DNA of 7,691 nt, from contig CALZMA010000038.1 in the NCBI GenBank assembly GCA_945788445.1, positions 1-7,691 on the forward strand, read 5' to 3'. The notes beneath the pieces are model-generated. The model was not told the DNA's origin. It ran no database searches and was given only the letters and a program-made list of their open reading frames with translations. Positions 1 to 5,716 of this stretch are shown here, piece after piece (positions within the stretch are counted from its first letter, which is position 1; every line of letters begins with the position of its first letter). This DNA is from an uncultured Bacteroidales bacterium (GTDB taxonomy: Bacteria > Bacteroidota > Bacteroidia > Bacteroidales > Bacteroidaceae). Position numbers and translations under genes: made by a program.

Positions 1-1205
1 GAGGGCAGGATGAGGGCGAGCATCGTCACCACGAGCGTGGCAAGGTTGAGCCCCACCAGCCAGAGGACGTTGAACGACACGGGGACCACGTCGAGGTAGT
101 AGGTCTCGGGGTTGAGGCGCACGATGCCGAACTGCCATTGCAGGTAAATCAGTCCCAAGCCGATGAGGTTGCCCCACAGCAGGCCGCGCACCACAATGAA
201 GCCCGCGAACCAGAGGAAGGTGTGGCGCACGCGGCCGTCCGAGAGGCCGAGCGCCTTCAGCAGGCCAATGCTCACCGTGCGTTCCAGGATGAGAATGAGC
301 AGCCCGCTGATCATCGTGAAGCCCGCCACGCAAATCATGATCACGAGGATGGCCATCACGTTGAAGTCGAGCAAATCCAGCCACGAGAGCACCGAAGAGG
401 TCACGGGGTTCTCGCGGATGCTCATCACCGTGTAGGTACGCCCCATGCGGTCCTTCCGTCCGCCCACCCGCTGCGACAGCCATTGCTGCGCCGCGGGCAG
501 TTCGTCCATGGAGCCGAGGTGGATTTCGAGCATCGAAGCCTGGTCCGCGTCCCACGAGTTCAGGCGGTTCACCGTGTAGAGGTCGGTCCACACGACGTTG
601 CCGTCGAACTGCTTGAGGTGCGTGTCGTAGATGGCCGCCACGGTAAAGCGGCGCTGCTTGATGGTCTGGGCAAAATAGTAGCTGTACACGCGGTCGCCCA
701 GCCGAAGCCCGAGCTTGTCGGCCAGCGTGCGCGAAACGACAATGCTGTCCGACCCCTTCTGGCTGCCGAACTGCGGCACACGGCCCTCGACGATGCACGA
801 GCGGAGGAAGCCGAGGTCGTAGTCCTCCGCCACGCCCTTGAGCGAAACGCCGGCAAAGTCGTTGTGGGTCTTGAAGATGCCCAGTTTCTGCGAAACGCGC
901 TGCACGCGCACCACTCCCGGTGCCTGCCGTACCTCATCGACGAGTGGCTGCGGTGTGGCAACGGGATAGGTTTCGGGCGAGGAGAACGAGCCGAGGTCGA
1001 GAATGGTCAGGTGGGAGGCGAAGCCCGTGAGCTTGTCGCTCACTTGCTGCTGGAAACCCTTCACCACGCAGACCGAAACAATCATCACGGCCAAGCCCAC
1101 GGCGATGCCCGCCGTGGCAATGCGGATGGCAGGCGTGGAGGCACGTCGCTGGCCCCTACGCCCCGTTTCCTTGAAAAAGCGTTTGGCCAGAAAAAGGGAG
1201 AGCAT
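1..1205 (-). CDS. FtsX-like ABC transporter permease (LolC/LolE/MacB-type), 3' end outside window
   Basis: Inner-membrane permease subunit of an ABC exporter of the lipoprotein-release/MacB class. The reading frame is open from an ATG at 1205 to the window edge, giving 401 residues plus two bases. A first membrane segment (about residues 28-50, AIRIATAGIAVGLAVMIVSV) is followed by a periplasmic MacB-like core domain (about 51-280), then three more membrane segments (about 282-306, 330-356, 378-400). This is the 1+3 topology of the family. The cytoplasmic coupling stretch ERTVSIGLLKALG (308-320), which contacts the ATPase in this family, is clear. Family members run to about 410-420 residues, so only the extreme C-terminus is missing. 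No ATPase gene is visible, so the partner is encoded elsewhere. It starts 48 bp after the aminotransferase stop and is probably cotranscribed with it. The family is certain, but the cargo (lipoprotein, lipid or other) cannot be told from sequence. Confidence 0.9.
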   Translation of the reverse strand, partial: MLSLFLAKRFFKETGRRGQRRASTPAIRIATAGIAVGLAVMIVSVCVVKGFQQQVSDKLTGFASHLTILDLGSFSSPETYPVATPQPLVDEVRQAPGVVRVQRVSQKLGIFKTHNDFAGVSLKGVAEDYDLGFLRSCIVEGRVPQFGSQKGSDSIVVSRTLADKLGLRLGDRVYSYYFAQTIKQRRFTVAAIYDTHLKQFDGNVVWTDLYTVNRLNSWDADQASMLEIHLGSMDELPAAQQWLSQRVGGRKDRMGRTYTVMSIRENPVTSSVLSWLDLLDFNVMAILVIMICVAGFTMISGLLILILERTVSIGLLKALGLSDGRVRHTFLWFAGFIVVRGLLWGNLIGLGLIYLQWQFGIVRLNPETYYLDVVPVSFNVLWLVGLNLATLVVTMLALILP

Positions 1206-1253
1206 TGGTCTTTGGAAGAATGAATGGAATGGAAAATGAGGAGAAACGCCCCG

Positions 1254-2450
1254 CTACTCGCGGCCGGGGTAGGCTTCGAGGGCTTTCTTCAGCACCACGA
1301 GTGCGCGCTGCAGGTCCGTCTTGTTGAGCACATAGGCAATGCGCACCTGGTTGCGGCCTGCGCCGGGCGTGGTGTAGAAACCGGCTGCGGGGGCCATCAT
1401 CACGGTTTCGCCTTCGTAGTTGAAGTCCGTGAGGCACCACGCGCAGAAGCGTTCGGCATCGTCCACCGGGAGCTGGGCCACGGTGTAGAAAGCGCCCATC
1501 GGGATGGGCGAATACACGCCGGGTATGCGGTTCAGGCCGTCGATGAGGCACTTGCGCCGCTCCACGTATTCGTCGTAGACCTCGCGGGCATAGTCGTCGG
1601 GCTCGTCCATCGAAGCCTCGGCCACCAGCTGTCCGATGAGCGGCGGGGAGAGGCGGGCCTGGCAGAACTTCATCACAGCCTTGCGCACCTCCTCGTTCTT
1701 CGTGATGAGGGCGCCGATGCGGATGCCGCACTCGCTGTAGCGTTTCGACACGGAGTCGATGAGCACCACGTTCTGCTCCACGCCCTCGAGATGGCAGGCC
1801 GAAATGTAGGGCGAACCGGTGTAGATGAACTCGCGGTAGACTTCGTCGGAGAAGAGGTAGAGGTCGTACTTCTTCACGAGGTCGCGTATCTGCTTCATTT
1901 CGCGGCGGGTGTAGAGGTAGCCCGTCGGGTTGTTGGGGTTGCAGATGAGGATGGCGCGGGTGCGCTCGTTGATGAGTTCCTCAAACTTCTCTACCTTCGG
2001 CAGACTGAAACCCTCCTCGATGGTCGTGGCGATGGAGCGGATTTTCGCACCGGCCGAGATGGCGAAGGCCATGTAGTTGGCGTAGGCGGGTTCGGGCACA
2101 ATGATTTCGTCGCCGGGGTTGAGGCAGGAGAGGAAGGCAAACAGCACGGCCTCCGAACCGCCCGAGGTGACGATGATGTCGTCGGGCGAGAGGTGGATGT
2201 TGTACTTCTCGTAGTAGTGGGTGAGCTTTTCGCGGTAGCTCCGGAACCCTTGGCTCGGACTGTACTCGAGCACCTTGCGGTCGATGTGGCGCAGCACGTC
2301 GAGACCCGCCTCGGGCGTGGGAAGGTCGGGCTGACCGATATTGAGGTGGTAAACGTGGATGCCGCGGTCTTTGGCAGCTGTGGCCAAAGGGGCTAACTTG
2401 CGGATGGGTGATTCAGGCATCACCACGGCACGTTCTGAAATCTTAGGCAT
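1254..2450 (-). CDS. PLP-dependent aminotransferase, class I/II (aspartate aminotransferase-like)
   Basis: Cytoplasmic fold-type I aminotransferase of 398 residues, the usual length for the family. Visible landmarks are the N-terminal LNIGQPD (about 36-42), YSPSQGFRSYRE (63-74), the cofactor-binding TSGGSEA (95-101) and NPNNPTG (171-177), whose Asn174 should contact PLP. Further on are SDEVYREF (201-208), with the Asp that pairs with the pyridine nitrogen and the Tyr at 205, SVSKRYS (233-239) with the Schiff-base lysine at Lys236, and NQVRIAY with the substrate-carboxylate arginine at Arg370. All catalytic residues are present, so it should be active. The amino-donor specificity is not readable from sequence. 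The frame is open upstream to about 2570, but that extension overlaps the glycosyltransferase gene and looks non-coding. The ATG at 2450 gives the family's N-terminus (MPKISERAV...) and a 43-bp gap to the upstream gene. It is the third gene of the presumed minus-strand operon. Confidence 0.94.
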   Translation of the reverse strand: MPKISERAVVMPESPIRKLAPLATAAKDRGIHVYHLNIGQPDLPTPEAGLDVLRHIDRKVLEYSPSQGFRSYREKLTHYYEKYNIHLSPDDIIVTSGGSEAVLFAFLSCLNPGDEIIVPEPAYANYMAFAISAGAKIRSIATTIEEGFSLPKVEKFEELINERTRAILICNPNNPTGYLYTRREMKQIRDLVKKYDLYLFSDEVYREFIYTGSPYISACHLEGVEQNVVLIDSVSKRYSECGIRIGALITKNEEVRKAVMKFCQARLSPPLIGQLVAEASMDEPDDYAREVYDEYVERRKCLIDGLNRIPGVYSPIPMGAFYTVAQLPVDDAERFCAWCLTDFNYEGETVMMAPAAGFYTTPGAGRNQVRIAYVLNKTDLQRALVVLKKALEAYPGRE

Positions 2451-2493
2451 ATTTTGGAGTGTTAGGATATTTCGGAAACAAGGGGTGGACACG

Positions 2494-3831
2494 CTACTTC
2501 GAGCGCTGGAGGTAGTGGCGCACGAAGGAGCGGCTGTGGAAGCTGCGGAGCACCTGCGCCACGGCCACATAGAAGGGTTGCGTGAGGTCGAAGAGGAGAA
2601 TGTAGGCCCCCATCCGCCGTTCGCCTACAGCCTTCAGGCTGTGCCGCAGGCCGCGCACGGAGAGCCACACGTAGAGCGCCCACTCGGCCAGACAGGCGAG
2701 GAGCACGTAGAGGGCGGGGCTCAGGTAGAAGGGGGTTGCCCCCTCCTGCGGCACGACTTCGCCTGCGAGGAGGGCGTGGAGGACCGGCTGCTCCACCGTT
2801 TGCCAGAGGGCCGCGGCGAGGGCCAGCAGCCCCGTGAGCCAGAAGGCATAGTTCAGGACAGAGGCCAGGGCCTCGAGCCAGGCAAACTTGCGGGCGCGCC
2901 AAGGGAAGTGGCGGCGGATTTCCATACCGAGCATCCGGCGCCGGCGGAACTCGGCGTTTTCGGGCGTGCTCTCCGTGAGGCGCGTGTGTACGCTGAGGAG
3001 CAGGGCGGTGCGCTCGGCTTCGGCATGGCGGGCGGCAAAGATGCTCTCTTCGCCGAAGGGCAGGGGCAGGCTGTCGGCAAATCCCTGCCGCTCCAGGAAC
3101 CAGCTGCGGCGCACGGCAAAGTTGGCCGTTTCCGCACCGAGCACCACGTTGCCCCTGAAGGCCGCAAGGCGCCGGTTGAAGGTCTCGACGCGCTCCAGAA
3201 TGGCCCGCCGGACGGCCAGCGAATTGTCGTCTTCGTAGTTATAGTAAGCCTGCACAAAATCGACGTTTTCCGTCAGATTTTCAGCGAAATGCTGCACCCA
3301 TGTGAGCGTGTCGGGGTGGGTGTCGGGATTGACCACGATGACCCACTCGCTGTGGGCCGCCTTCACGCCCAGGGTGATGGCCAGTTTGCGCGGTTCGATG
3401 TGGCGCGAAGTGGGCGGCACGGAGGTATAGCGCAGCCGCGGGTTTTTCTGTTGGAGCTGCTGCACGAGCTGCACGGTGTTGTCTTCCGAGAGCTGGTCGG
3501 CCACGATTACTTCCAGCCGCCCTTCGTAGCGCTGCTTCAGCAGGCGCGGCAGGAGATAGGCCAGTTCGTCGGCCTGGTTGCAGGTCGGGACCACCACGCA
3601 AATCCGCGGATAAGCCGTGCCCTCACCGGCCTGCGGACGGTGGAGGGTGTCGTGGAGCGTTTCATCGACTTGTTCGCCCTCTTCCTGCCAGGCTGCATAC
3701 TGCGCGGCCAATCCCCTGCGCCGGAAGCGGAGCAGGTAGAGCAGGGCCGTCAGCACCAGTCCCGCTCCGAGGAGGAGCAGGCTCAGGGGCAGGAGCTGCC
3801 GGAAGAGTTGTTCGATGAAGGGGAAGTTCAT
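2494..3831 (-). CDS. Membrane-anchored family 2 glycosyltransferase with atypical nucleotide-binding motifs
   Basis: Predicted inner-membrane glycosyltransferase of 445 residues with its GT-A catalytic domain on the cytoplasmic face. An N-terminal membrane helix (about 12-34) precedes the GT2 domain, which begins at PRICVVVPTCNQADEL (75-90) and continues with EVIVADQLSEDNT (107-119) and RKLAITLGVKAA (148-159). The metal-site strand follows as VNPDTHPD (167-174), then GAETANFAVRRSWF (232-245) and GEESIF (260-265), the likely position of the catalytic acid. Two or three hydrophobic segments end the protein (about 322-344, 370-392, 409-427). In relatives I recall, the first strand reads V-D-D and the metal motif D-A-D. 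Here they are A-D-Q and N-P-D, so one acidic residue of each pair is replaced. Sugar donor and acceptor are unknown. The ATG at 3831 puts a short polar stretch before the helix. An upstream in-frame start would add 20 residues of poor quality. Confidence 0.85.
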   Translation of the reverse strand: MNFPFIEQLFRQLLPLSLLLLGAGLVLTALLYLLRFRRRGLAAQYAAWQEEGEQVDETLHDTLHRPQAGEGTAYPRICVVVPTCNQADELAYLLPRLLKQRYEGRLEVIVADQLSEDNTVQLVQQLQQKNPRLRYTSVPPTSRHIEPRKLAITLGVKAAHSEWVIVVNPDTHPDTLTWVQHFAENLTENVDFVQAYYNYEDDNSLAVRRAILERVETFNRRLAAFRGNVVLGAETANFAVRRSWFLERQGFADSLPLPFGEESIFAARHAEAERTALLLSVHTRLTESTPENAEFRRRRMLGMEIRRHFPWRARKFAWLEALASVLNYAFWLTGLLALAAALWQTVEQPVLHALLAGEVVPQEGATPFYLSPALYVLLACLAEWALYVWLSVRGLRHSLKAVGERRMGAYILLFDLTQPFYVAVAQVLRSFHSRSFVRHYLQRSK

Positions 3832-3897
3832 GGGGAGTATATTATAGGAAAAAAGAACCTGTTGTTTGTGAGCGGCGCAGGGCGCGGGCAAACGGCA

Positions 3898-4674
3898 TCA
3901 GGCACGGCTGCGGAAGGCGGCACACACGATGGCGGTGGCCACGGCCACGTTCAGGCTCTCGGAGGTGGGCCGCCCCGGCGGATAGTTGGGAATGAGCAGG
4001 CGGTGGCTGACGCTGCGGGCCACCTCGGGCGAGATGCCGCGGCCCTCGTTGCCCATCACCACCACGCCGCGGTTCTCCAGCTGTTCGCCGTAGAGGTTGC
4101 GGCCGTCGAGGAAGGTTCCGTAGCGGGGCACGTCGGGCGCCACGAGGCGGAGGAGTTCGGGCAGGGGGCAGTAGTGGAGCGTGACGCGCCCGATGGCACC
4201 CATCGTGGCCTGCACCACCTTCGGCGCGAAGGCATCGGCCGTGTCGGGCGAGGCAAAGATATGGGTGATGCCGAACCAGTCGGCCACGCGCACGATGGTT
4301 CCGAGGTTGCCCGGGTCCTGCACGCTGTCGAGGGCGAGGCAGAGTTCGGCTCCGGGCAGGGCAGCGAGTGCGGCAAGGTCGTCGGTCTCGGGGAGGGGCT
4401 GGCGGAACACGGCCACCACTTCGCGCGGGGCGCGGAGCGAGGAGAGGCGTTCGATGTCAGCGTCCGTCGCCTCCACCACTTCTTCCACCCCTCGCCAGTC
4501 CCGCGGGTTCTGGCGCGAGAGGAAGGCGGGCGTGGCAAAGAGTTGCCGGCACGGCATGAGCGGCAGCAGGTCGGCCACCGCCTTGGGGCCTTCTGCCACA
4601 AACACGCGTTCGGCATCGCGGTATTTCTTGAGCCGAAGCGAATGGACGTACTTGATGTTGTTCTTCGAAACCAA
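3898..4674 (-). CDS. SpoU/TrmH-family RNA 2'-O-ribose methyltransferase, probable TTG start
   Basis: SAM-dependent enzyme that methylates a ribose 2'-hydroxyl in rRNA or tRNA; 258 residues from the chosen start. The N-terminal substrate-binding domain (about 1-108) opens with SKNNIKYVHSLRLKKYRD and contains VFVAEGPKAV. The SPOUT domain carries all three SpoU motifs: LDSVQDPGNLGTIVRVADW (115-133, with Asn123 and Arg129), VVMGNEGRGIS (205-215) and IPNYPPGRPTSESLNVAV (228-245), which form the trefoil-knot SAM site. No in-frame ATG precedes the conserved N-terminus. A TTG at 4674 starts exactly where related proteins begin (V-S-K-N), while a GTG at 4734 would add 20 residues (MAPALRHTRRRHPLSLKTQK) of low-complexity, Arg-rich appearance. 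It is the first gene of the minus-strand operon. The exact RNA target cannot be assigned, and naming it RlmB or TrmH would be a guess. Confidence 0.88.
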   Translation of the reverse strand: MVSKNNIKYVHSLRLKKYRDAERVFVAEGPKAVADLLPLMPCRQLFATPAFLSRQNPRDWRGVEEVVEATDADIERLSSLRAPREVVAVFRQPLPETDDLAALAALPGAELCLALDSVQDPGNLGTIVRVADWFGITHIFASPDTADAFAPKVVQATMGAIGRVTLHYCPLPELLRLVAPDVPRYGTFLDGRNLYGEQLENRGVVVMGNEGRGISPEVARSVSHRLLIPNYPPGRPTSESLNVAVATAIVCAAFRSRA

Positions 4675-4772
4675 TTTTTGCGTTTTAAGGGAGAGAGGGT
4701 GCCGTCGGCGGGTGTGGCGCAGCGCAGGGGCCACGGGGCCGTTCGCGGGCCACCTTGCCGACTATGGTAATG

Positions 4773-4780
4773 CAAAATTA
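4773..4780 (-). promoter_or_regulatory. Candidate -7 promoter element (TAATTTTG) for the minus-strand operon
   Basis: Read on the minus strand, these bases are TAATTTTG, an exact match to the Bacteroidetes primary-sigma -7 consensus TAnnTTTG. Transcription would begin roughly 7 bases downstream (near 4766), giving a leader of about 90 nt before the TTG start at 4674. No TTTG is found at the expected -33 spacing, so the call rests on the -7 element and its placement ahead of the first gene. Confidence 0.4.
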
Positions 4781-4808
4781 CAAAGTAAATTCCACATACC
4801 TTACTTTG
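4781..4808. repeat. Perfect 8-bp dyad CAAAGTAA-N12-TTACTTTG next to the operon promoter
   Basis: CAAAGTAA at 4781-4788 and its exact reverse complement TTACTTTG at 4801-4808 are separated by 12 bases, so the half-sites are 20 bp apart centre to centre, about two helical turns. The dyad directly abuts the candidate -7 element at 4773-4780, on its upstream side for minus-strand transcription. That geometry suits a dimeric regulator, but each arm is also only one base away from a TAnnTTTG element, so the symmetry could come from overlapping promoter-like words. Confidence 0.4.
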
Positions 4809-4856
4809 CAGGTTTTTTATTTCAGAAAAGTGCAATTTGCCGGCTTTCAGTGCCGC

Positions 4857-4898
4857 CTGTCGCTGGGATTGGAAAATCTGTCCCTGCGACTGAAAATC
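4857..4898. repeat. Imperfect tandem duplication, two units of 22 and 20 bp
   Basis: Unit one (4857-4878) begins CTGTCGCTGGGA and ends GGAAAATC. Unit two (4879-4898) begins TGTCCCTGCGA and ends TGAAAATC. They differ by a few substitutions and a 2-bp gap. No gene reads through them convincingly, so this is probably an old slippage duplication. Confidence 0.4.
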
Positions 4899-4900
4899 CA

Positions 4901-4932
4901 ATCGGCGGCTTTGGCGCGCGAATGCCGCCGAT
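4901..4932. repeat. GC-rich dyad, 9-bp perfect stem
   Basis: ATCGGCGGC (4901-4909) is the exact reverse complement of GCCGCCGAT (4924-4932), with a 14-base loop. On the plus strand the stem is followed by GG and a run of six A; on the minus strand by a broken T-rich stretch. It lacks the clean U-tract of an intrinsic terminator, so I call it only a hairpin-capable dyad. Confidence 0.4.
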
Positions 4933-5066
4933 GGAAAAAACTGCCACAGAGATTGACACGGACGCTGGTCCCGAACGGCTTGCCCGGCGCCGTTTCAAAT
5001 GTTAAAACCCGCGGATGGTCGGAGGCAGCGGAAAAAGACGGTTTCATCGGTTCTTTGCGCGCTCAC

Positions 5067-5112
5067 TATATACGCAAATTCAACCTTTCAAAAACCCTTC
5101 AACCCTTCAGCC
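5067..5112 (+). repeat. Left terminal inverted repeat of the 320-bp element
   Basis: It opens with TATATACGC and ends with a doubled AACCCTTC unit followed by AGCC. The last 23 bases (5090-5112) are the exact reverse complement of 5341-5363. Confidence 0.7.
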
Positions 5113-5146
5113 TCCCTCGTTTTACACTGATTTTCATAGGTTTTAA

Positions 5147-5165
5147 GGCTGAAGGGTTTGATTTT
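5147..5165 (+). repeat. Inner 19-bp repeat, inverted relative to 5287-5305
   Basis: GGCTGAAGGGTTTGATTTT is repeated exactly, in inverted orientation, at 5287-5305. It shares the core GGCTGAAGGGTT with the outer arms, so inner and outer repeats belong to one family. Confidence 0.7.
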
Positions 5166-5243
5166 CCGACCTTTCAGAACGGAGACAAACGTTTCAGCAA
5201 GGGCGGGGTGTTTACAACCGTTAAATCAATCTCCAAAATGTAC

Positions 5244-5258
5244 GGCTGAAGGGTTGGG
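5244..5258 (+). repeat. Single copy of the GGCTGAAGGGTT family
   Basis: GGCTGAAGGGTTGGG is a plus-oriented copy of the element's core word, without a directly facing partner. Confidence 0.6.
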
Positions 5259-5270
5259 CCATCGCTGAAC

Positions 5271-5308
5271 AGTGCTGAAGGGTTTAAAAATCAAACCCTT
5301 CAGCCACT
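5271..5308 (+). repeat. Strong hairpin within the repeat element
   Basis: Bases 5271-5285 and 5293-5308 can form a stem of 15 pairs with one bulged base and a 7-base loop (AAAAATC); 12 pairs next to the loop (5274-5285 with 5293-5304) are uninterrupted. On the plus strand the 3' arm runs into a TTTT, weakly recalling an intrinsic terminator, but no plus-strand gene lies upstream. It is formed from two facing copies of the element's core word. Confidence 0.65.
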
Positions 5309-5340
5309 TTTGCCTTGATATTCAAGAACTTACGAAGAAC

Positions 5341-5386
5341 GGCTGAAGGGTTGAAGGGTTTTTATTGGGTTCAAATAGCGTATATA
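5341..5386 (-). repeat. Right terminal inverted repeat of the 320-bp element
   Basis: It begins GGCTGAAGGGTTGAAGGGTT, containing two tandem GAAGGGTT units, and ends GCGTATATA. On the minus strand it aligns to the left arm over 46 positions. Confidence 0.7.
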
Positions 5387-5396
5387 CGCGCGCGTA
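5378..5396. repeat. 19-nt alternating purine-pyrimidine tract with overlapping palindromes
   Basis: GCGTATATACGCGCGCGTA alternates purine and pyrimidine without a break. It holds two overlapping perfect 12-bp palindromes, 5378-5389 and 5385-5396. Such tracts can adopt left-handed DNA or extrude under supercoiling. It straddles the right border of the repeat element. Confidence 0.6.
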
Positions 5397-5716
5397 GGCC
5401 TTCGATGAATACGGGAATTTTGGCGCAAGGCGGTTTGTTACCGTTCGTTAAAACTCGCAAATCACAACTCTCCGAAAAGCAGCGGCCTGGAGACTGCCAA
5501 GGACGCGCCGGAAGCCTTGACAGAAAAATTATTTTCGCGACACATTCACCTTTGGCACGCTTTTCGCTTAGGAGGAGGGCGAGTTGCCTCAGACAGCTCA
5601 ACACCCGAGAAATTAACAACCGCGCATCTCCCCACTGCCCCGCCCCACGGGACACCCCGAAGCGGAACGGCAAGGAGAAGGCGCACTTACAAAAACTAAT
5701 AAAAGCATCAACCAAA
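5387..5716. other. Gene-free region upstream of groES, presumed to contain its promoter and leader
   Basis: No coding frame here is convincing; frames crossing it are out-of-frame or N-terminal extensions of groES. The natural place for the chaperonin promoter is here, yet no good TTTG-N19-TAnnTTTG pair is seen. The nearest partial matches are GAATTTTG (5415-5422) and CACCTTTG (5547-5554), the latter with TTGACA at 5517-5522 but at the wrong spacing. No CIRCE operator (TTAGCACTC-N9-GAGTGCTAA) is present. The 20-odd bases before groES are A-rich, as is usual for Bacteroidetes translation starts. Confidence 0.5.

Larger units (their letters stand above)
4809..5066. other. Gene-free spacer with short repeats; no supported coding
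   Basis: No frame here gives a protein I would believe. A plus-strand frame from 4755 to 5249 runs through it but has no recognisable motif and continues into the repeat element. Two local structures stand out: an imperfect direct duplication of about 21 bp at 4857-4898 and a GC-rich dyad at 4901-4932. The rest shows nothing I can name. Confidence 0.5.
5067..5386. repeat. 320-bp palindromic repeat element with 46-bp imperfect terminal inverted repeats
   Basis: The left arm (5067-5112) and right arm (5341-5386) are reverse complements at 39 of 46 positions by hand alignment. The outer 9 bp (TATATACGC) and inner 23 bp match exactly; the 14 bp between them match at half the positions. Inside is a second inverted pair of 19 bp (5147-5165 with 5287-5305), so the element is nested and roughly palindromic overall. 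The word GAAGGGTT occurs eight times, five on the plus strand (5151, 5248, 5277, 5345, 5353) and three on the minus strand (starting at 5093, 5101 and 5294 in plus coordinates), with degenerate copies such as AACCTTTC at 5082. There is no transposase or plausible protein. It may be a MITE-like element, an intergenic repeat family, or a structured regulatory region. I see no clear target-site duplication. Confidence 0.7.

Noticed and set aside
138..1223. 361-codon open frame on the plus strand opposite the permease
   Set aside because: His/Glu/Arg-rich shadow. The minus strand gives a full FtsX-family protein with correct membrane topology.
3841..3850. TATAAT on the minus strand just before the glycosyltransferase start
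   Set aside because: Bacteroidetes do not normally use the E. coli-type -10 box, there is no paired -33 element, and the site is only about 10 bases from the start codon.
2359..4770. 803-codon open frame on the plus strand opposite the glycosyltransferase and methyltransferase genes
   Set aside because: It spans two convincing minus-strand genes and the gaps between them, is rich in His, Gly, Arg and Glu as expected for antisense of GC-rich coding DNA, and shows no domain.
4755..5249. 164-codon plus-strand frame in the spacer
   Set aside because: It crosses a dyad, a duplication and the left part of the repeat element, has no recognised motif, and its composition looks non-coding.
5271..5312. 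Intrinsic terminator on the plus strand (hairpin plus TTTT)
   Set aside because: The U-tract is short and interrupted, no plus-strand gene lies upstream, and the hairpin is explained by two facing repeat units.
5090..5363. CRISPR array, considered because of the repeated GGCTGAAGGGTT words
   Set aside because: Copies are in both orientations, irregularly spaced and only 8-23 bp long, with no uniform spacers and no cas genes.
5517..5554. groES promoter from TTGACA (5517-5522) and CACCTTTG (5547-5554)
   Set aside because: The spacing does not fit the Bacteroidetes -33/-7 arrangement and the -7 match is imperfect, so I did not call it as a feature.
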